Shown in pieces: positions 1-8,532 of a stretch of 10,666 nucleotides of DNA. The stretch comes from Euperipatoides rowelli (Eukaryota > Onychophora > Udeonychophora > Euonychophora > Peripatopsidae). The notes beneath the pieces are model-generated. The model ran no database searches and was not told the origin of the DNA. It worked only from the letters and a program-made list of their open reading frames with translations. The DNA is taken from the NCBI GenBank assembly GCA_003024985.2, contig PXIH01S0000020.1; one strand, given 5' to 3'. A program made the translations under genes and the position numbers. Positions within the stretch are counted from its first letter, which is position 1. Every line of letters begins with the position of its first letter.

Positions 1-1380
1 TTTTTTTTATTTAAAATATTAAGATGAACAGTTTGGGATGATAATGTGATAGATTAGCCTCCGCAATACCCCTCTCCCCTTCTCCCCATAAAAACAAAAT
101 ATAAAATTGGCTAAATTTTGTATACTGTACTTTTATATAACCTTAACTTTTGGGTGCCTTAATCGTAAAAAATTCTAGATTCAACTAGTTAATGCAGTAA
201 AGTCAAATAATTCCTCTACTTTTAATTTTGGCTAAAATTTCCTTCCAGATAGGGGGGGGGGGGTTGCAGCCACAAGATAAATTCAATTTCTAAATTGAAT
301 TAGTACAAGATAAATGATCATATAATTATATAGAATTAATAATCTAGCAACATTTAAAATGTATAATAAAAATCTAAGTAAAAGTTACCGTACTTTGATG
401 TGTTTTCTGAAAAGATTAGGCTAGATAAAAACAGGATTCTGAAATGACTTGGATTGCATTAGTTGAACAAACAATAAACAACTAATTTTTTTTAAAAATT
501 ATACTTTTTATCTAGCCATAGGGCTGACCGATGAGTGGATATTGGATAATAACCAGTCAATAAAAATTACATATGCTTCATTTCTCACAATTTAGTTCTT
601 GTGCGACTTTCTGAATTGTTTTTCATTTTATTAGAAATGTCTAAAATACTAAATGAAAAAAAATTTTTTTTTAATAAACTTATTTTAATGTACTTTTTTT
701 ATTATTTATAAATTAGATTAACATTTAAAATTAATCAAATTTGAATGAGATTAGAACTAAAAGTCAAGAATTTGCATTTTGATTTTCAAGTACCGGTAAG
801 TTATTGTGTACAGATCGACTGCTTGCACACCTGTTTAATCAATGCCTCCTATAACAATGTTTGTAACATTCAGTTGTTCTATTTTTATAATATCAACTAA
901 ATAGGGTTGAATTTTTGTTTTCTTTTGTAATTAACTAAATTAGTCATCTATATTTTTAGTAATAGTTTTTTATTTATGTTGTAAATACTTGATAGATTGT
1001 GTTTTATGTTGTCATTATACAGGTATTTGTGTGTTGTTTTGACAAGATTTTTATCAGAACTGTACAAACAATGATGCTTAAACTTAGGATAAATAAGTAT
1101 AGGAGGCGTTGGCCTAATACGGCATAACTGGATTATATTTAGCAGTTAGGATTTTTTAAATATAGTTGGTAAAAGAAATGAGAAGGTTGTATTGTGCTCG
1201 CTGTCACAACAGTAATTGAAATAATACAGTCACCTACATGTAAGGTTTTTTTAATTGATAATACATTAATACTAAATAAAATTAGATCATTTAAAAATAA
1301 AGAAATAGCGAGATACTATTATTACAGCAATGATTTTAGGTTACGTTGATGAATATAATACATTTGCTAGATAGCCTAAT
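1..1380. other. A/T-rich spacer with no recognisable gene
   Basis: I read this stretch in all frames and found no conserved protein motif, tRNA or long open frame. It consists of A/T-rich sequence with short homopolymers. The one conspicuous element is a run of 12 G at 252-263, followed by TTGCAGCC, which stands out against the surrounding composition. The window begins in a T run, so nothing can be said about what lies to the left. The patch at about 1100-1200 is slightly less A/T-rich but gave no recognisable product. Confidence 0.6.
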
Positions 1381-1617
1381 TTATTTACAATTTTGCCGAA
1401 AATCTTTTGCTACTTCTAGAAATTTTTCCCCGAAAGCTCGTCTACTACTGTCACCTGATTTGTTTGCATCTATGAACTTTTCTAAAAAAAAATAGAGAGT
1501 AACCTTGCCTCCAATAAAATTGAATGCAGATAAAAGTTTAACACTTCCCAGACGACCAACGAACCGTTTCGGGTTTATTGTCAATCCAAGCAGATGGCTG
1601 ACAAAGTGTCTCATCAT
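1381..1617 (-). CDS. Possible small ORF or terminal exon, product unknown
   Basis: An open frame of 78 codons runs on the minus strand from a tandem ATG ATG at 1617 to a TAA at 1381. Its translation has a protein-like composition, with a basic middle (KRFVGRLGSVKLL) and an amphipathic end (FGEKFLEVAKDFRQNCK), and the patch is clearly less A/T-rich than its flanks. AATAAA overlaps the stop codon on the minus strand, so a 3' exon is conceivable. I do not recognise the family. There is no signal peptide or membrane segment in this frame. The opposite strand is also open over 1505-1687 and reads reasonably (LPRRPTNRFGFIVNPSRW), so strand choice is uncertain. It may equally be a fragment of an unrecognised transposase. 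This is the weakest coding call in the window. Confidence 0.27.
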   Translation of the reverse strand: MMRHFVSHLLGLTINPKRFVGRLGSVKLLSAFNFIGGKVTLYFFLEKFIDANKSGDSSRRAFGEKFLEVAKDFRQNCK

Positions 1618-1689
1618 ACTTTTCTTTTGTATATTAATAATTTTTATACATATTTTACATTTCTTTCATATTTTATTGTTAGTATAAGC

Positions 1690-2795
1690 ATTCAATGATC
1701 AAATACATGTCAAAATAATTTTGCATTAATTTTTTATTTTAGAAGATAAAAATAAAACAAAAATACAAAATGTTTGTAAAAAAAAAATGGTGCGGAAATC
1801 TGTGTCATTTTATTGCCGCCTTTTAGATTGTCTTATCATGAATAATAGTAATATTGTTGCCAGTCCATCTGAATGTAAAGAAATGAAAAGAAAAATAAGA
1901 ATCCGATTATTGGTGAAGCAAATATTTTGACAGTTGATAACTCGGTTCAGATTTAGAAGGGGGATCTGACTCCGAATTTGTGACTGATCAAGTTATCTAT
2001 TTTTCAGATCTTCATTTAGAATAATTGTAAATCTCGTGACTCGTCGCAACAATTCACTTTAAAATATATTTTATGCTTGTATTATCAAGCTAAAGAAGCT
2101 ACCATAATTATCTAATTTTCAAAACAAAATCAGCGGAAAGTCATTTTTTTATTTATTAACTAAGAATTATATTAAAAGTGTTAACTAAATTTACTAATAT
2201 TCATCAACATAGGCGGAATGTCTATCTGATGCTTTATCTATTAGCAAGAAAAAGGCTATGTTTAGTTGAACATCTGATTTTATTTTAACAAAACAACGGT
2301 TAATTTGACCAATTACAGTTCCCTGTGAAAGAATCTTTTTTAAAGCAGGAAATTATAAAAAAAAGTCTCGGAACTTGTATTTTTGCACGCTAATTTATAA
2401 AATGTGTTTTTTTAAATAACATTGAATAAAAAATAAAGGAAATCTTATTGAATATTTTATTTCATTTTCTATTAATACAAAAGAGATCATATACTGTATA
2501 CTTTGCTTGAACAGTTATAAAAATTAGAGTACTTATAATTAAATCATTATACTAAAATTGTTCTTGATTCTACTCTAAATGATAAAAATTGAATTTTAAG
2601 TTCCGGTTCTATTTTTTTTATACCGTAGAGTGTAGACAAGCTTATAAATTATTTGCAGCAAAATTTAGATTTGACAAATATTTTATTGTTTGGGCTATTA
2701 TAAGCTTAATTTATATTGTATTTTTACTATTTATTACTTTTATTTAAGTTTGTTTAATGTTTAATATTGAGCCAAAATGATGCTGTCAACGTTTT
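1690..2795. other. A/T-rich spacer with only tiny open frames
   Basis: Nothing recognisable was found over about 1.1 kb. A 47-codon plus-strand frame opens at the ATG at 1787-1789 and closes at a TGA at 1928-1930. A short acidic stretch (GSDLEGGSDSEF) can be read in another frame at about 1949-2020, and CTATTTTTCAG at about 1997-2007 would be an acceptable splice acceptor. None of this matches a family I know, and such frames are expected by chance. The rest is long A/T tracts. Confidence 0.5.
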
Positions 2796-2799
2796 TTTT

Positions 2800-2906
2800 C
2801 AATGGCTCGTGAACAACACGTTCATTTCAAATGAGCGAAGAGTGAGCACTCACAATCGAAAGTCGTTCAAAATGAACAACTCGTTCATGAATGACCCATC
2901 ACTACT
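2800..2906. mobile_element. Short foldback repeat resembling hAT-type transposon ends
   Basis: The right edge reads, on the minus strand, AGTAGTGATGGGTCATTCAT, followed by several GAAC/GTTC words in both orientations. The left edge (CAATGGCTCGTGAACAACA) is an imperfect inverted match to the right edge, and the centre holds GTGAGCACTCAC, whose outer five bases pair. The whole stretch could fold on itself with mismatches. Ends of the form AGTGATGGG with internal GTTCA/TGAAC repeats are common in hAT-family DNA transposons and their short non-autonomous derivatives; assignment here is inference from that pattern. No transposase is present and I found no clear 8-bp target duplication. It lies exactly where recognisable polymerase sequence ends, so it may mark an insertion or deletion breakpoint. 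Confidence 0.45.
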
Positions 2907-2931
2907 CTTCATTAGCTGTAACATCTAAACA

Positions 2932-3500
2932 CAATTTCACTTTCTGTAAGCCATTTAAAACCTCATATTGCCATTTTTTTAATCATGACCCATCCATCAA
3001 GGTTGTTGACATCTAGATATGTTACATATTTAGTGGGTGTGGTTATAATTTTCCATGTATTATTTGCTTCACCGTATGTTATCATAAATATTCCTCATAT
3101 CTCTCAATAAACAGATAAGCCATTTAAAAATTCTAGTTCTGTGATTTTTCAAACATGCATGCCAAGCCAGACCTGGTGCCATATAAGTATGACGGCTTGA
3201 TTTTATAAAAGTTTATACACATTTTGTGATAATTCTCAAATATGCCTGCAAGAAGTAGGATGTCACTGCATATATGTCATGATATTCCACCTAAAAGTTG
3301 GAGATTAAAAGTAGACCTTATATTTTGGGCATGAAGGTAGTCAGCTTCGGACACCTTTTCACTGATCAAATCATTCGTGAAAGCTTATTTAGGTGGAAGT
3401 GTCTCAGTGAATTTGTCAGCACCATCCATATAACTATATGGAAAAACTCCTTTTCTCAACAGTAAGTGTACCTTCTCTTATGGTATGTGGGTTTTTGAAT
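2932..3500 (-). pseudogene. Exo III to polymerase motif A of the polymerase pseudogene
   Basis: After a frameshift at about 3490 the sequence reads LLLRKGVFPYSYMDGADKFT, then a TAA, then EKVSEADYLHAQ. Exo III is split by a one-base shift: YHDIY is encoded at 3285-3271 and SDILLLAGIFENY starts at 3267 in another frame, together giving the Tyr and Asp positions of the motif. YLYGTRSGLACMF (about 3185-3150) matches the start of the palm. Motif A reads TYLDVNNLDGW, the catalytic Asp codon being 3013-3011; the residue that is normally Tyr at the end of the DxxxLY pattern is Asp here. The last recognisable block is GFKWLTESEI (about 2962-2932). Recognition ends within about 25 bases of the foldback at 2800-2906. 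Confidence 0.75.
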
Positions 3501-4290
3501 ATAAAAGTCCTTTTTGGTAAATTGTTGACAAGCTTATCTAGTGAGGTGCTCATGAATTGAAAGGAGTCGATAAAATTTAGGTTACCCATTGAGAAAAAAA
3601 TATATTTTTCCATGTTGGGGAGCACGGTGACTTTTTTATTTTTAATTTTTCCAATTCCTTGCATGAGGTGGCTATCGAACCATTTCAAGTTGTGAATAAC
3701 TACCGGAACTTTACTGGTATATCAAAAACTTCTGTTGCATGTGTTATGTGCCGCACCTCGGAACTGACCATTCATGTAGTCGTGATCTCAAACTTTATCA
3801 ACTAGCAGCAGTTTTTCACAAATGTGGCATTGTTTAGCAGTATTAATTTTTCTTCATTTTCTGCGGTAAACTCCATAGGTATATTTATTTTTCTCGCTAG
3901 GAGAATTTTTTCTAATAGTCCGGTTAAAAAATTATGAACAACATCTGAGCCTCTATATACTACTGGTTTCTGGCATTTTCCATCTAGGTCTACTACGATA
4001 TAACAAAAATCTGGAGGGCTCATACCTAGTTTTTTGCATCATGAAGGATGTTTTCATACTAGGTTGGCATGTGTCAATTTTAACATTGAAGCTTTCAAAA
4101 TTTGCATATATAACATTCGAAACTTTAAGCTGAACATTATAGTTTGTAAACTTCATCCATTTATCTTCCTTTGGTAATATAATTTGTGCTCCATGTTCTT
4201 GACATATTTTAATATATTCTAAAAAAATTTCATATAAATCGGTGTAAACAATATACACAGTAATATGCTTCTCCATTATGTTTTGTAAGG
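3434..4290 (-). pseudogene. 3'-5' exonuclease region and embedded zinc motif of the polymerase pseudogene
   Basis: From about 4290 the text KHNGEAYYSIYCLHRF is followed, in another frame, by FLEYIKICQEHGAQIILPKE, a cysteine/histidine stretch before the exonuclease. Exo I reads VIYANFESF, with Asn (AAT at 4102-4100) where family B exonucleases have the catalytic Asp, while the Glu two residues on is kept. After another frameshift comes FCYIVVDLDGKCQKPVVYRG (from about 4013). A CxxC (CHIC, 3829-3818), then DHDYMNGQFRGAAHNTCN (from 3787) follow, matching the zinc and HNH-type core seen in recombination endonuclease VII-like domains; a TGA sits at 3788-3790. Exo II reads HNLKWFDSH (3694-3668), with Trp where Gly is usual. 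The next block is KYIFFSMGNLNFIDSFQFM. The open frame reaching 3434 leaves the family after NNLP; the true continuation is in another frame. Confidence 0.8.
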
Positions 4291-4361
4291 AGACTTAAAA
4301 GTCTGCTGAGAGATTTAATGTAACTAATGATTATTTTCTCCTTTTGATATTAGTAATAAAT

Positions 4362-5162
4362 CTACATGCTTGCACATTTAAGTTTGGTAATATGAAGTGG
4401 AAATATTTGTTTTTCATATCCGTATACATTAATCGAAATGTTATTCATCTTTTCAAATTTTGCTACTTGAGATAGCGGAAAAGGAAAAGCAAGTTCTTTT
4501 ATATTCAACTCATTTTTAAATTTCTCATATTTGGAAACATGCTGAGTGTGACGTGCTTGTGGATGTAGAACTGCAAATATTGTCCATAGGAAGTATTTTT
4601 GATCTTGGTTCTTTACATTTATAATGGCATGACTCAATAGTAGTTTTTTAGTTAATTTTATATAAGTTGTTGCATCTAAGCGTCTGTATTTTGTAATTTT
4701 AACTTCAATAAATAACACTGCTTCTAAAAACCTCCCACTTCCGTTTTTCTGGAACTCTTCAAATGACTATAATTTTTTCATAAACGCTTGTATGTTTTCA
4801 GTAAAATCTTCGTTTTGTAGAGTAACACTGCAGTTACTTAGGAAGTTCGGTGTAATAGTTTCAATTTCATCCTCTTGAATATTTTTTGAAAACTACACAT
4901 GCATTGAGGTACCGTACCATTTAATATTATGCTTGGAAGAAAGCTCTAAGTTTATAATTTTAGTGAGCCTCTCCAGAGAATCTTTTAAAAACTTGTTTAA
5001 GTCTTTCATATTTGCTTCTTCAGCTTCAATTTTATAGCTTACTAGATTTTTTTTCATTGCTTCTGAAAATTTACAGGGATTACCAGAGGCGTTCGTGCCG
5101 GTTCCTATGCATACATGTTTTATACTTTCTTCCTCATTAGGTGGAGCGCTCCTTTTGTGCAT
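4362..5162 (-). pseudogene. N-terminal region of the polymerase pseudogene
   Basis: One reading frame runs through this whole segment with two in-frame stops: TAG at 4893-4895 just after YGTSMHV, and TAG at 4767-4769 just after FMKKL. The first part is acidic and helical (SIKHVCIGTGTNASGNPCKF, then AEEANMKDLNKFLKDSLERL). The second part holds the block that identifies the family: AIINVKNQDQKYFLWTIFAV, then LHPQARHTQHVSKYEKF and FEKMNNISINVYGYEKQIFP. This block precedes the exonuclease domain in the Polinton-type polymerases. The frame is lost at about 4370; a shifted frame continues with CKHVDLLLISKGENNH. Upstream, a frameshift near 5200 separates it from the zinc fingers. Confidence 0.8.
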
Positions 5163-5212
5163 ATTTCTATTGGTATATTCATATTCTAATGCTTGTGTTA
5201 GTCTGTTTTTTT

Positions 5213-5542
5213 ACAGGTGTTTCTAATCATATGATTCAAAAGGTTTGTGTTCCATTTAAACGTCCATTTACATTTTTCACATCTTAAGTTATCTTCCTCT
5301 ATCTTATGTAAAGTTTCATGTCATTTAAAATCACTTTTTCTTGAAAAAACTTTCTTACAATATGAACATTTAACATTTGTAACATCTTGAACTGACGTGT
5401 AACAGTTCATGTTGTCTTAAATTATCATTTCTTACAAATGATTTCTCACAGTAGGTACATTTCAACTTTTTACTTTGGTACTGGGCTTGATGTCGAATTA
5501 ATTTCTACAGTTTTAATATTCACATATTTCACAAATAAACAT
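5213..5542 (-). pseudogene. N-terminal C2H2 zinc-finger array of the polymerase pseudogene
   Basis: Four finger-like units are readable. Finger 1 starts ICEIC (first Cys codon at 5533-5531) and is broken by a stop and a frameshift; where a second histidine is expected it reads HQAQY, so tyrosine stands in its place. Finger 2 (5459-5397) is canonical: C-x2-C-x12-H-x3-H, beginning CTYCEKSF. Finger 3 (5368-5306) has the same spacing but carries a TGA at 5321-5323 immediately before its first His. Finger 4 (5281-5213) is C2HC: CEKC, then H, then C. Fingers 3 and 4 share a frame; fingers 1, 2 and 3 are each shifted from the next. C2H2 fingers at the start of this polymerase family are known from animal genomes; their function is not something the sequence shows. 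DNA or protein-primer binding is a guess. Confidence 0.75.
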
Positions 5543-5605
5543 TTTGACGTTTTGTTGAATAATGCTTGGGGAAACTAAAAATTTTCAAGCAGGCTTAGAT
5601 AATTG

Positions 5606-5642
5606 TTGCTCTTCAAGTCTGCATTGAAAACTTGAAGAGCAA
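5606..5642. repeat. Perfect 13-bp inverted repeat (hairpin)
   Basis: TTGCTCTTCAAGT at 5606-5618 is followed after 11 bases by its exact reverse complement, ACTTGAAGAGCAA, at 5630-5642. It lies about 65 bases upstream of the polymerase start codon, on the outer side of the gene. It could be a remnant of an element end, a recombined terminal repeat or a structured 5' leader. No further copy was found in the window. The structure is certain; the role is unknown. Confidence 0.85.
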
Positions 5643-5649
5643 TATAGGA

Positions 5650-6159
5650 GAGTCCCTGGCCAAGTAGCAATCTACTCATTAGCCAATTAGAATGTAGCTA
5701 TGTGTTTGATTTATACTGTGTTGAGGCTATGTGATTTGAACTATATTTTCTTCTAGCTTGCAGTCAAGAGATAATGTATAAAAGTCGATTTTTTTATGAT
5801 GTACTCAAGAGACTAAAAAACATATGACTAAAGAGTAATTTTTATGATGATATCATAGCCCTTTTTTATAAAGCTCATCTCTTTTTTATATGACTTTATA
5901 ATGGTATGGAGTTTAGAATTTTTGCCTTTAAAAAAATATCAAAGGTATTATATAAATTCAAAACTACTCGAGATAGATTTTAAAACAATATTTGGAAGTG
6001 TCACCATTTTGATTTTTCAACAGGAAGTGATATCCCGATGAAGTCACATGAGTGAAAGTTGGTCATCTTGGATTTTCTACATTTTTTTCATTTTGTTCTG
6101 GGCTGTGATTGTTTGGAACCAATCAGATTATTTCTTGGTTGTCATTGTGATCATCTAGG
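5650..6159. other. Spacer without a recognisable gene
   Basis: No coding motif was found. The stretch 5900-6160 is less repetitive than most of the window and reads like an interspersed repeat body (for example AAAACTACTCGAGATAGAT and CAACAGGAAGTGATATC), but I have no second copy to support this. GTCATTGTGATCAT at 6141-6154 resembles the end of each unit of the tandem repeat that follows and may be a partial extra unit. Confidence 0.4.
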
Positions 6160-6404
6160 ACCTTGGCCTTTCACATATTACAGATCTTTAGTGTGATACA
6201 AATCTCAAGTTAATCAGAGCATTTTAAAAAAATTTCAATTTTTGGGGCTCCTCCTACCACCCACATGTCATCACTTAAAATCTTGTCCTTTCATATAAGT
6301 ATTCTAGACCTCTAGGGTAACACAAATTTCAAATCTCAACTTAATCGGAGCATTTAAAAAAAAGATTTTTTTGGGGCCCCTCCTAAGCACCCACATGTGA
6401 TCAT
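6160..6404. repeat. Degenerate tandem duplication, two units of about 120 bp
   Basis: Unit 1 (about 6160-6274) and unit 2 (about 6279-6404) share the same landmarks in the same order: CCTTTCA, a CTTTAG/CTCTAG word, ACAAAT..CAA, TTAATCAGAGCATTT versus TTAATCGGAGCATTT, a run of A, TTTTTGGGG, CTCCT and CACCCACATGT followed by GATCAT or CATCAC. Differences include substitutions and small insertions, so the copies are old. A partial further unit may lie just before unit 1. No protein can be read through it. It is probably a minisatellite-like segment of a larger interspersed repeat. Confidence 0.75.
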
Positions 6405-7336
6405 ACCCTCTTTAATTTTCTGATTTTTTTTAAAAAAATTATGAGATTAAAATAATCTAATATTTTGTTAAGAATAAATATTAATAAATATTTTATTAAT
6501 CGTTTTAGTTTTAAAATACCAACCATCGCTATATTATAAGCTATATACCGTTACCGTTGTTGAAAAATAAGGATTACCGCACATCATTGAAAATAAGTCT
6601 CATAGCCCTTTAATATACTGTAATTTAGCATTAAATTATTAAAATAATAATTTATTAATAAAGTTATTAAAATAATCCTTTTAAAATTAAATAGCTTTAA
6701 AAACCATGTTTGGAAATGTCTTATACCTTTAAGAAATTTGCTTTTTGATGTACTCGCTACTACTCTCAAGGTCATAGGTTCAGATGGCGCAGAAGCCCTG
6801 TTTTCTATCTACTAAATATAGGAAGTGCTGTCATAGTTTATAAATAAATGTTAAACTTCATATGTTTTTATCTGAATACTGTATATTCTATAATAGTCCT
6901 ACCATAGGGATCCCATAAATTTAAAATTACAAAACGGGACAATCTCTGGTCAATGAAAGGGGGAGGGGTAAAAAAAGTTTTTGTGCATGAATGTGTGAAA
7001 AACTCAAAGTTGAATGCTTTTTCTTATAAAAAATAATAAATTCTGGCCAATAATCATTAAATGTACATCGTCTCTTTGGTATTTTGCTTCCAGTTATTAA
7101 AAATAATATTTGGCATTAAATTCACTACAGTTTTCAGTTCAGTTTGCTAGTGAAAAATACACAATACATATAGTAATTGCTGCCTGTAAATCTAGGCGTT
7201 ATAAATTCTTAAATATTCTAAATATAAGTAAGTACTCACCGAAAATATTTATTAATAATAATTATTGCAATTGCATTTACCTCCAGTTCTAATAATGAAG
7301 CAAGTCAATAGCAGATAAACAATGTTTTCTTCTCAT
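6405..7336. other. A/T-rich spacer, possible decayed repeat pieces
   Basis: There is no recognisable coding sequence. GGTTCAGATGG at 6777-6787, preceded by CTCAAGGTCATA, is faintly like the 3' half of a tRNA-derived SINE head, but no A box is visible. GGGATCCC at 6908-6915 is a perfect 8-bp palindrome. AAAACGGGACAAT at 6931-6943 recurs near 7990 and 8050. The remaining sequence is A/T tracts and short open frames that look like chance. Confidence 0.4.
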
Positions 7337-7560
7337 CTTACGGTTTTAACTAATTTAAACCCCATGAAATATAAAATTAGTGAATTTAATCAATATATTA
7401 TTCATACCAATTCAGTCATAATCCTGACAACTGAAACCTGGCTAACTTAGAAAACAACAGTGAACGTGAAATGAATGGCTATCATTTTGTAAGAAGGAAA
7501 AGATTTTTTAAAAAAAAGGCGATGGCTTGTTTTTACTATAAACATGGCGCTGAAGTGTAA
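7337..7560 (+). pseudogene. Remnant of a LINE apurinic-type endonuclease domain
   Basis: In one frame from 7337 the text reads LTVLTNLNPMKYKISEF and then VIILTTETWLT, ending at a TAG at 7448-7450. The frame then shifts and continues from 7456 as NSEREMNGYHFVRRKRF and KAMACFYYKHGAEV, ending at TAA 7558-7560. This order is that of the start of the apurinic/apyrimidinic-like endonuclease of non-LTR retrotransposons: the N-terminal strand, a K..EF helix, I..TETWL with the metal-binding Glu (GAA at 7433-7435), then GY..R.R and a GGVA-like strand, here degraded. An intact enzyme nicks chromosomal DNA to prime reverse transcription. Only about 75 residues survive; no reverse transcriptase was found downstream. 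Clade cannot be set, though CR1/L2-like elements fit. Confidence 0.6.
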
Positions 7561-8532
7561 GGCCTCTTTGATGTTATGATTTTTAAAAATAAAATTATTT
7601 TGAGAACAGATTGACCCACTAATTATTAATTAATATTAATATAAAAAAGTTTGAATTTCTTGAGAATTGTTACTCTTGTGAAAATCTACAAATCTTGTGA
7701 TTGTACTCTAGAGGTCTATTGAATGAATGACTGGATGCTATCAGCCCCTAAGCTGTGCAATGCACATGCTTAAATTAGTTTGCATGTACAGTAATTAAGA
7801 AAATCAATAGCCTACATCAGTATGAAAATATAAAAATTCATACGGGAAATTGCATTATTTTTCCAAGTATGTATAGGCCTACAATATAAATCTAATTTAT
7901 ACTGTATAAATTTTTTTTTTTGTTTAATGGATAAAGTAAAACTAAAAAATAGTAAAATTGGTACTTCAATTAGCGAAAATAAGCTATTCTTTGAAAAACG
8001 GGACAATATCATGTCCCAACACATTCTCTGGGGACATTGGGACTCTATCTTTGAAAACGGGACTATGCTACCGTAGCTTTGAGTTTCTGAAATGCTAAAG
8101 CATTTGAATGTCTGCCTTTATAATTATCCTAAACATATTAATAACCCAAATTACCCAATAATAATTAAAATATTATCAATAAAATATATGGTACTACTGC
8201 TTCACATTTTTTACTTTTTTTTTATTTCTTTCAGTTAGAGCTTTTTTTTTCTCTAAATGATATGTATCGTAATAGACTATGGCTTAACTTCTTATCTTTT
8301 TGTAAATGTTTGGAATGTTTACATATTTCTATAAATAAACATGTTTCGTATTTATCTGTAAATTGAATATCTGAAATGTTGCTGTTTGAATGCCTTTTAA
8401 AACATGACACGCTGCCGTGGTTCTATAAATGTGTGTTACCGTCTTCTATCTCGGGTTTTTCTAAATATCGTTTACTCTTCAGTGATCCCAATGAGCTTAA
8501 TAAATCTAACCCTCTTGTAATTAAATGAATAT
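7561..8532. other. A/T-rich spacer with a short repeated word
   Basis: No coding motif was recognised. Within it, TTTGAAAAACGGGACAAT (7990-8007) and TTTGAAAACGGGACT (8050-8064) are near-copies about 60 bases apart, with GTCCCAA (8013-8019) and TTGGGAC (8037-8043) forming a 7-bp inverted repeat between them. TGTGCAATGCACA at about 7755-7767 is a small perfect palindrome. The stretch 8080-8500 is plain A/T-rich sequence. Confidence 0.5.

Larger units (their letters stand above)
2908..5542 (-). pseudogene. Broken protein-primed family B DNA polymerase, Polinton/Maverick (adintovirus-like) type
   Basis: On the minus strand, successive short frames carry the conserved blocks of the large DNA polymerase of self-synthesising Polinton/Maverick elements and their viral relatives, in the right order. 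Four C2H2-like fingers come first (5533-5213), then an N-terminal region (5162-4362), a short cysteine/histidine stretch (about 4290-4190), Exo I (about 4102), a CxxC...DHD zinc motif (3829-3720), Exo II (3694-3674), Exo III (3285-3260) and polymerase motif A (3013-2993). An intact enzyme would copy the element's DNA in the nucleus from a protein primer. Here the frame changes at least eight times, in-frame stops are frequent, and the gene ends after motif A without motifs B and C. The start is placed at the ATG at 5542, just before the first finger. No capsid, ATPase or protease gene of such an element is visible nearby. Family assignment is firm; the exact lineage is not. Confidence 0.85.

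Noticed and set aside
1480-1501. A 22-base GT...AG segment on the minus strand that looks like a tiny intron
   Set aside because: It is far shorter than normal animal introns, and the frame is open through it. Removing 22 bases would break the frame.
6584-6775. 63-codon minus-strand open frame
   Set aside because: Low-complexity A/T-driven text with no motif; the region is repeat-like spacer.
6735-6790. Second tRNA-like SINE head ending in GGTTCAGATGG
   Set aside because: The B box is imperfect, no A box lies at the right distance and there is no terminator.
7110-7292. 60-codon plus-strand open frame
   Set aside because: No recognisable motif and composition follows the A/T-rich background.
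7812-8024. 70-codon minus-strand open frame
   Set aside because: Its text is dominated by codons forced by T/A runs, and it overlaps the short GGGAC repeats; no family resemblance.
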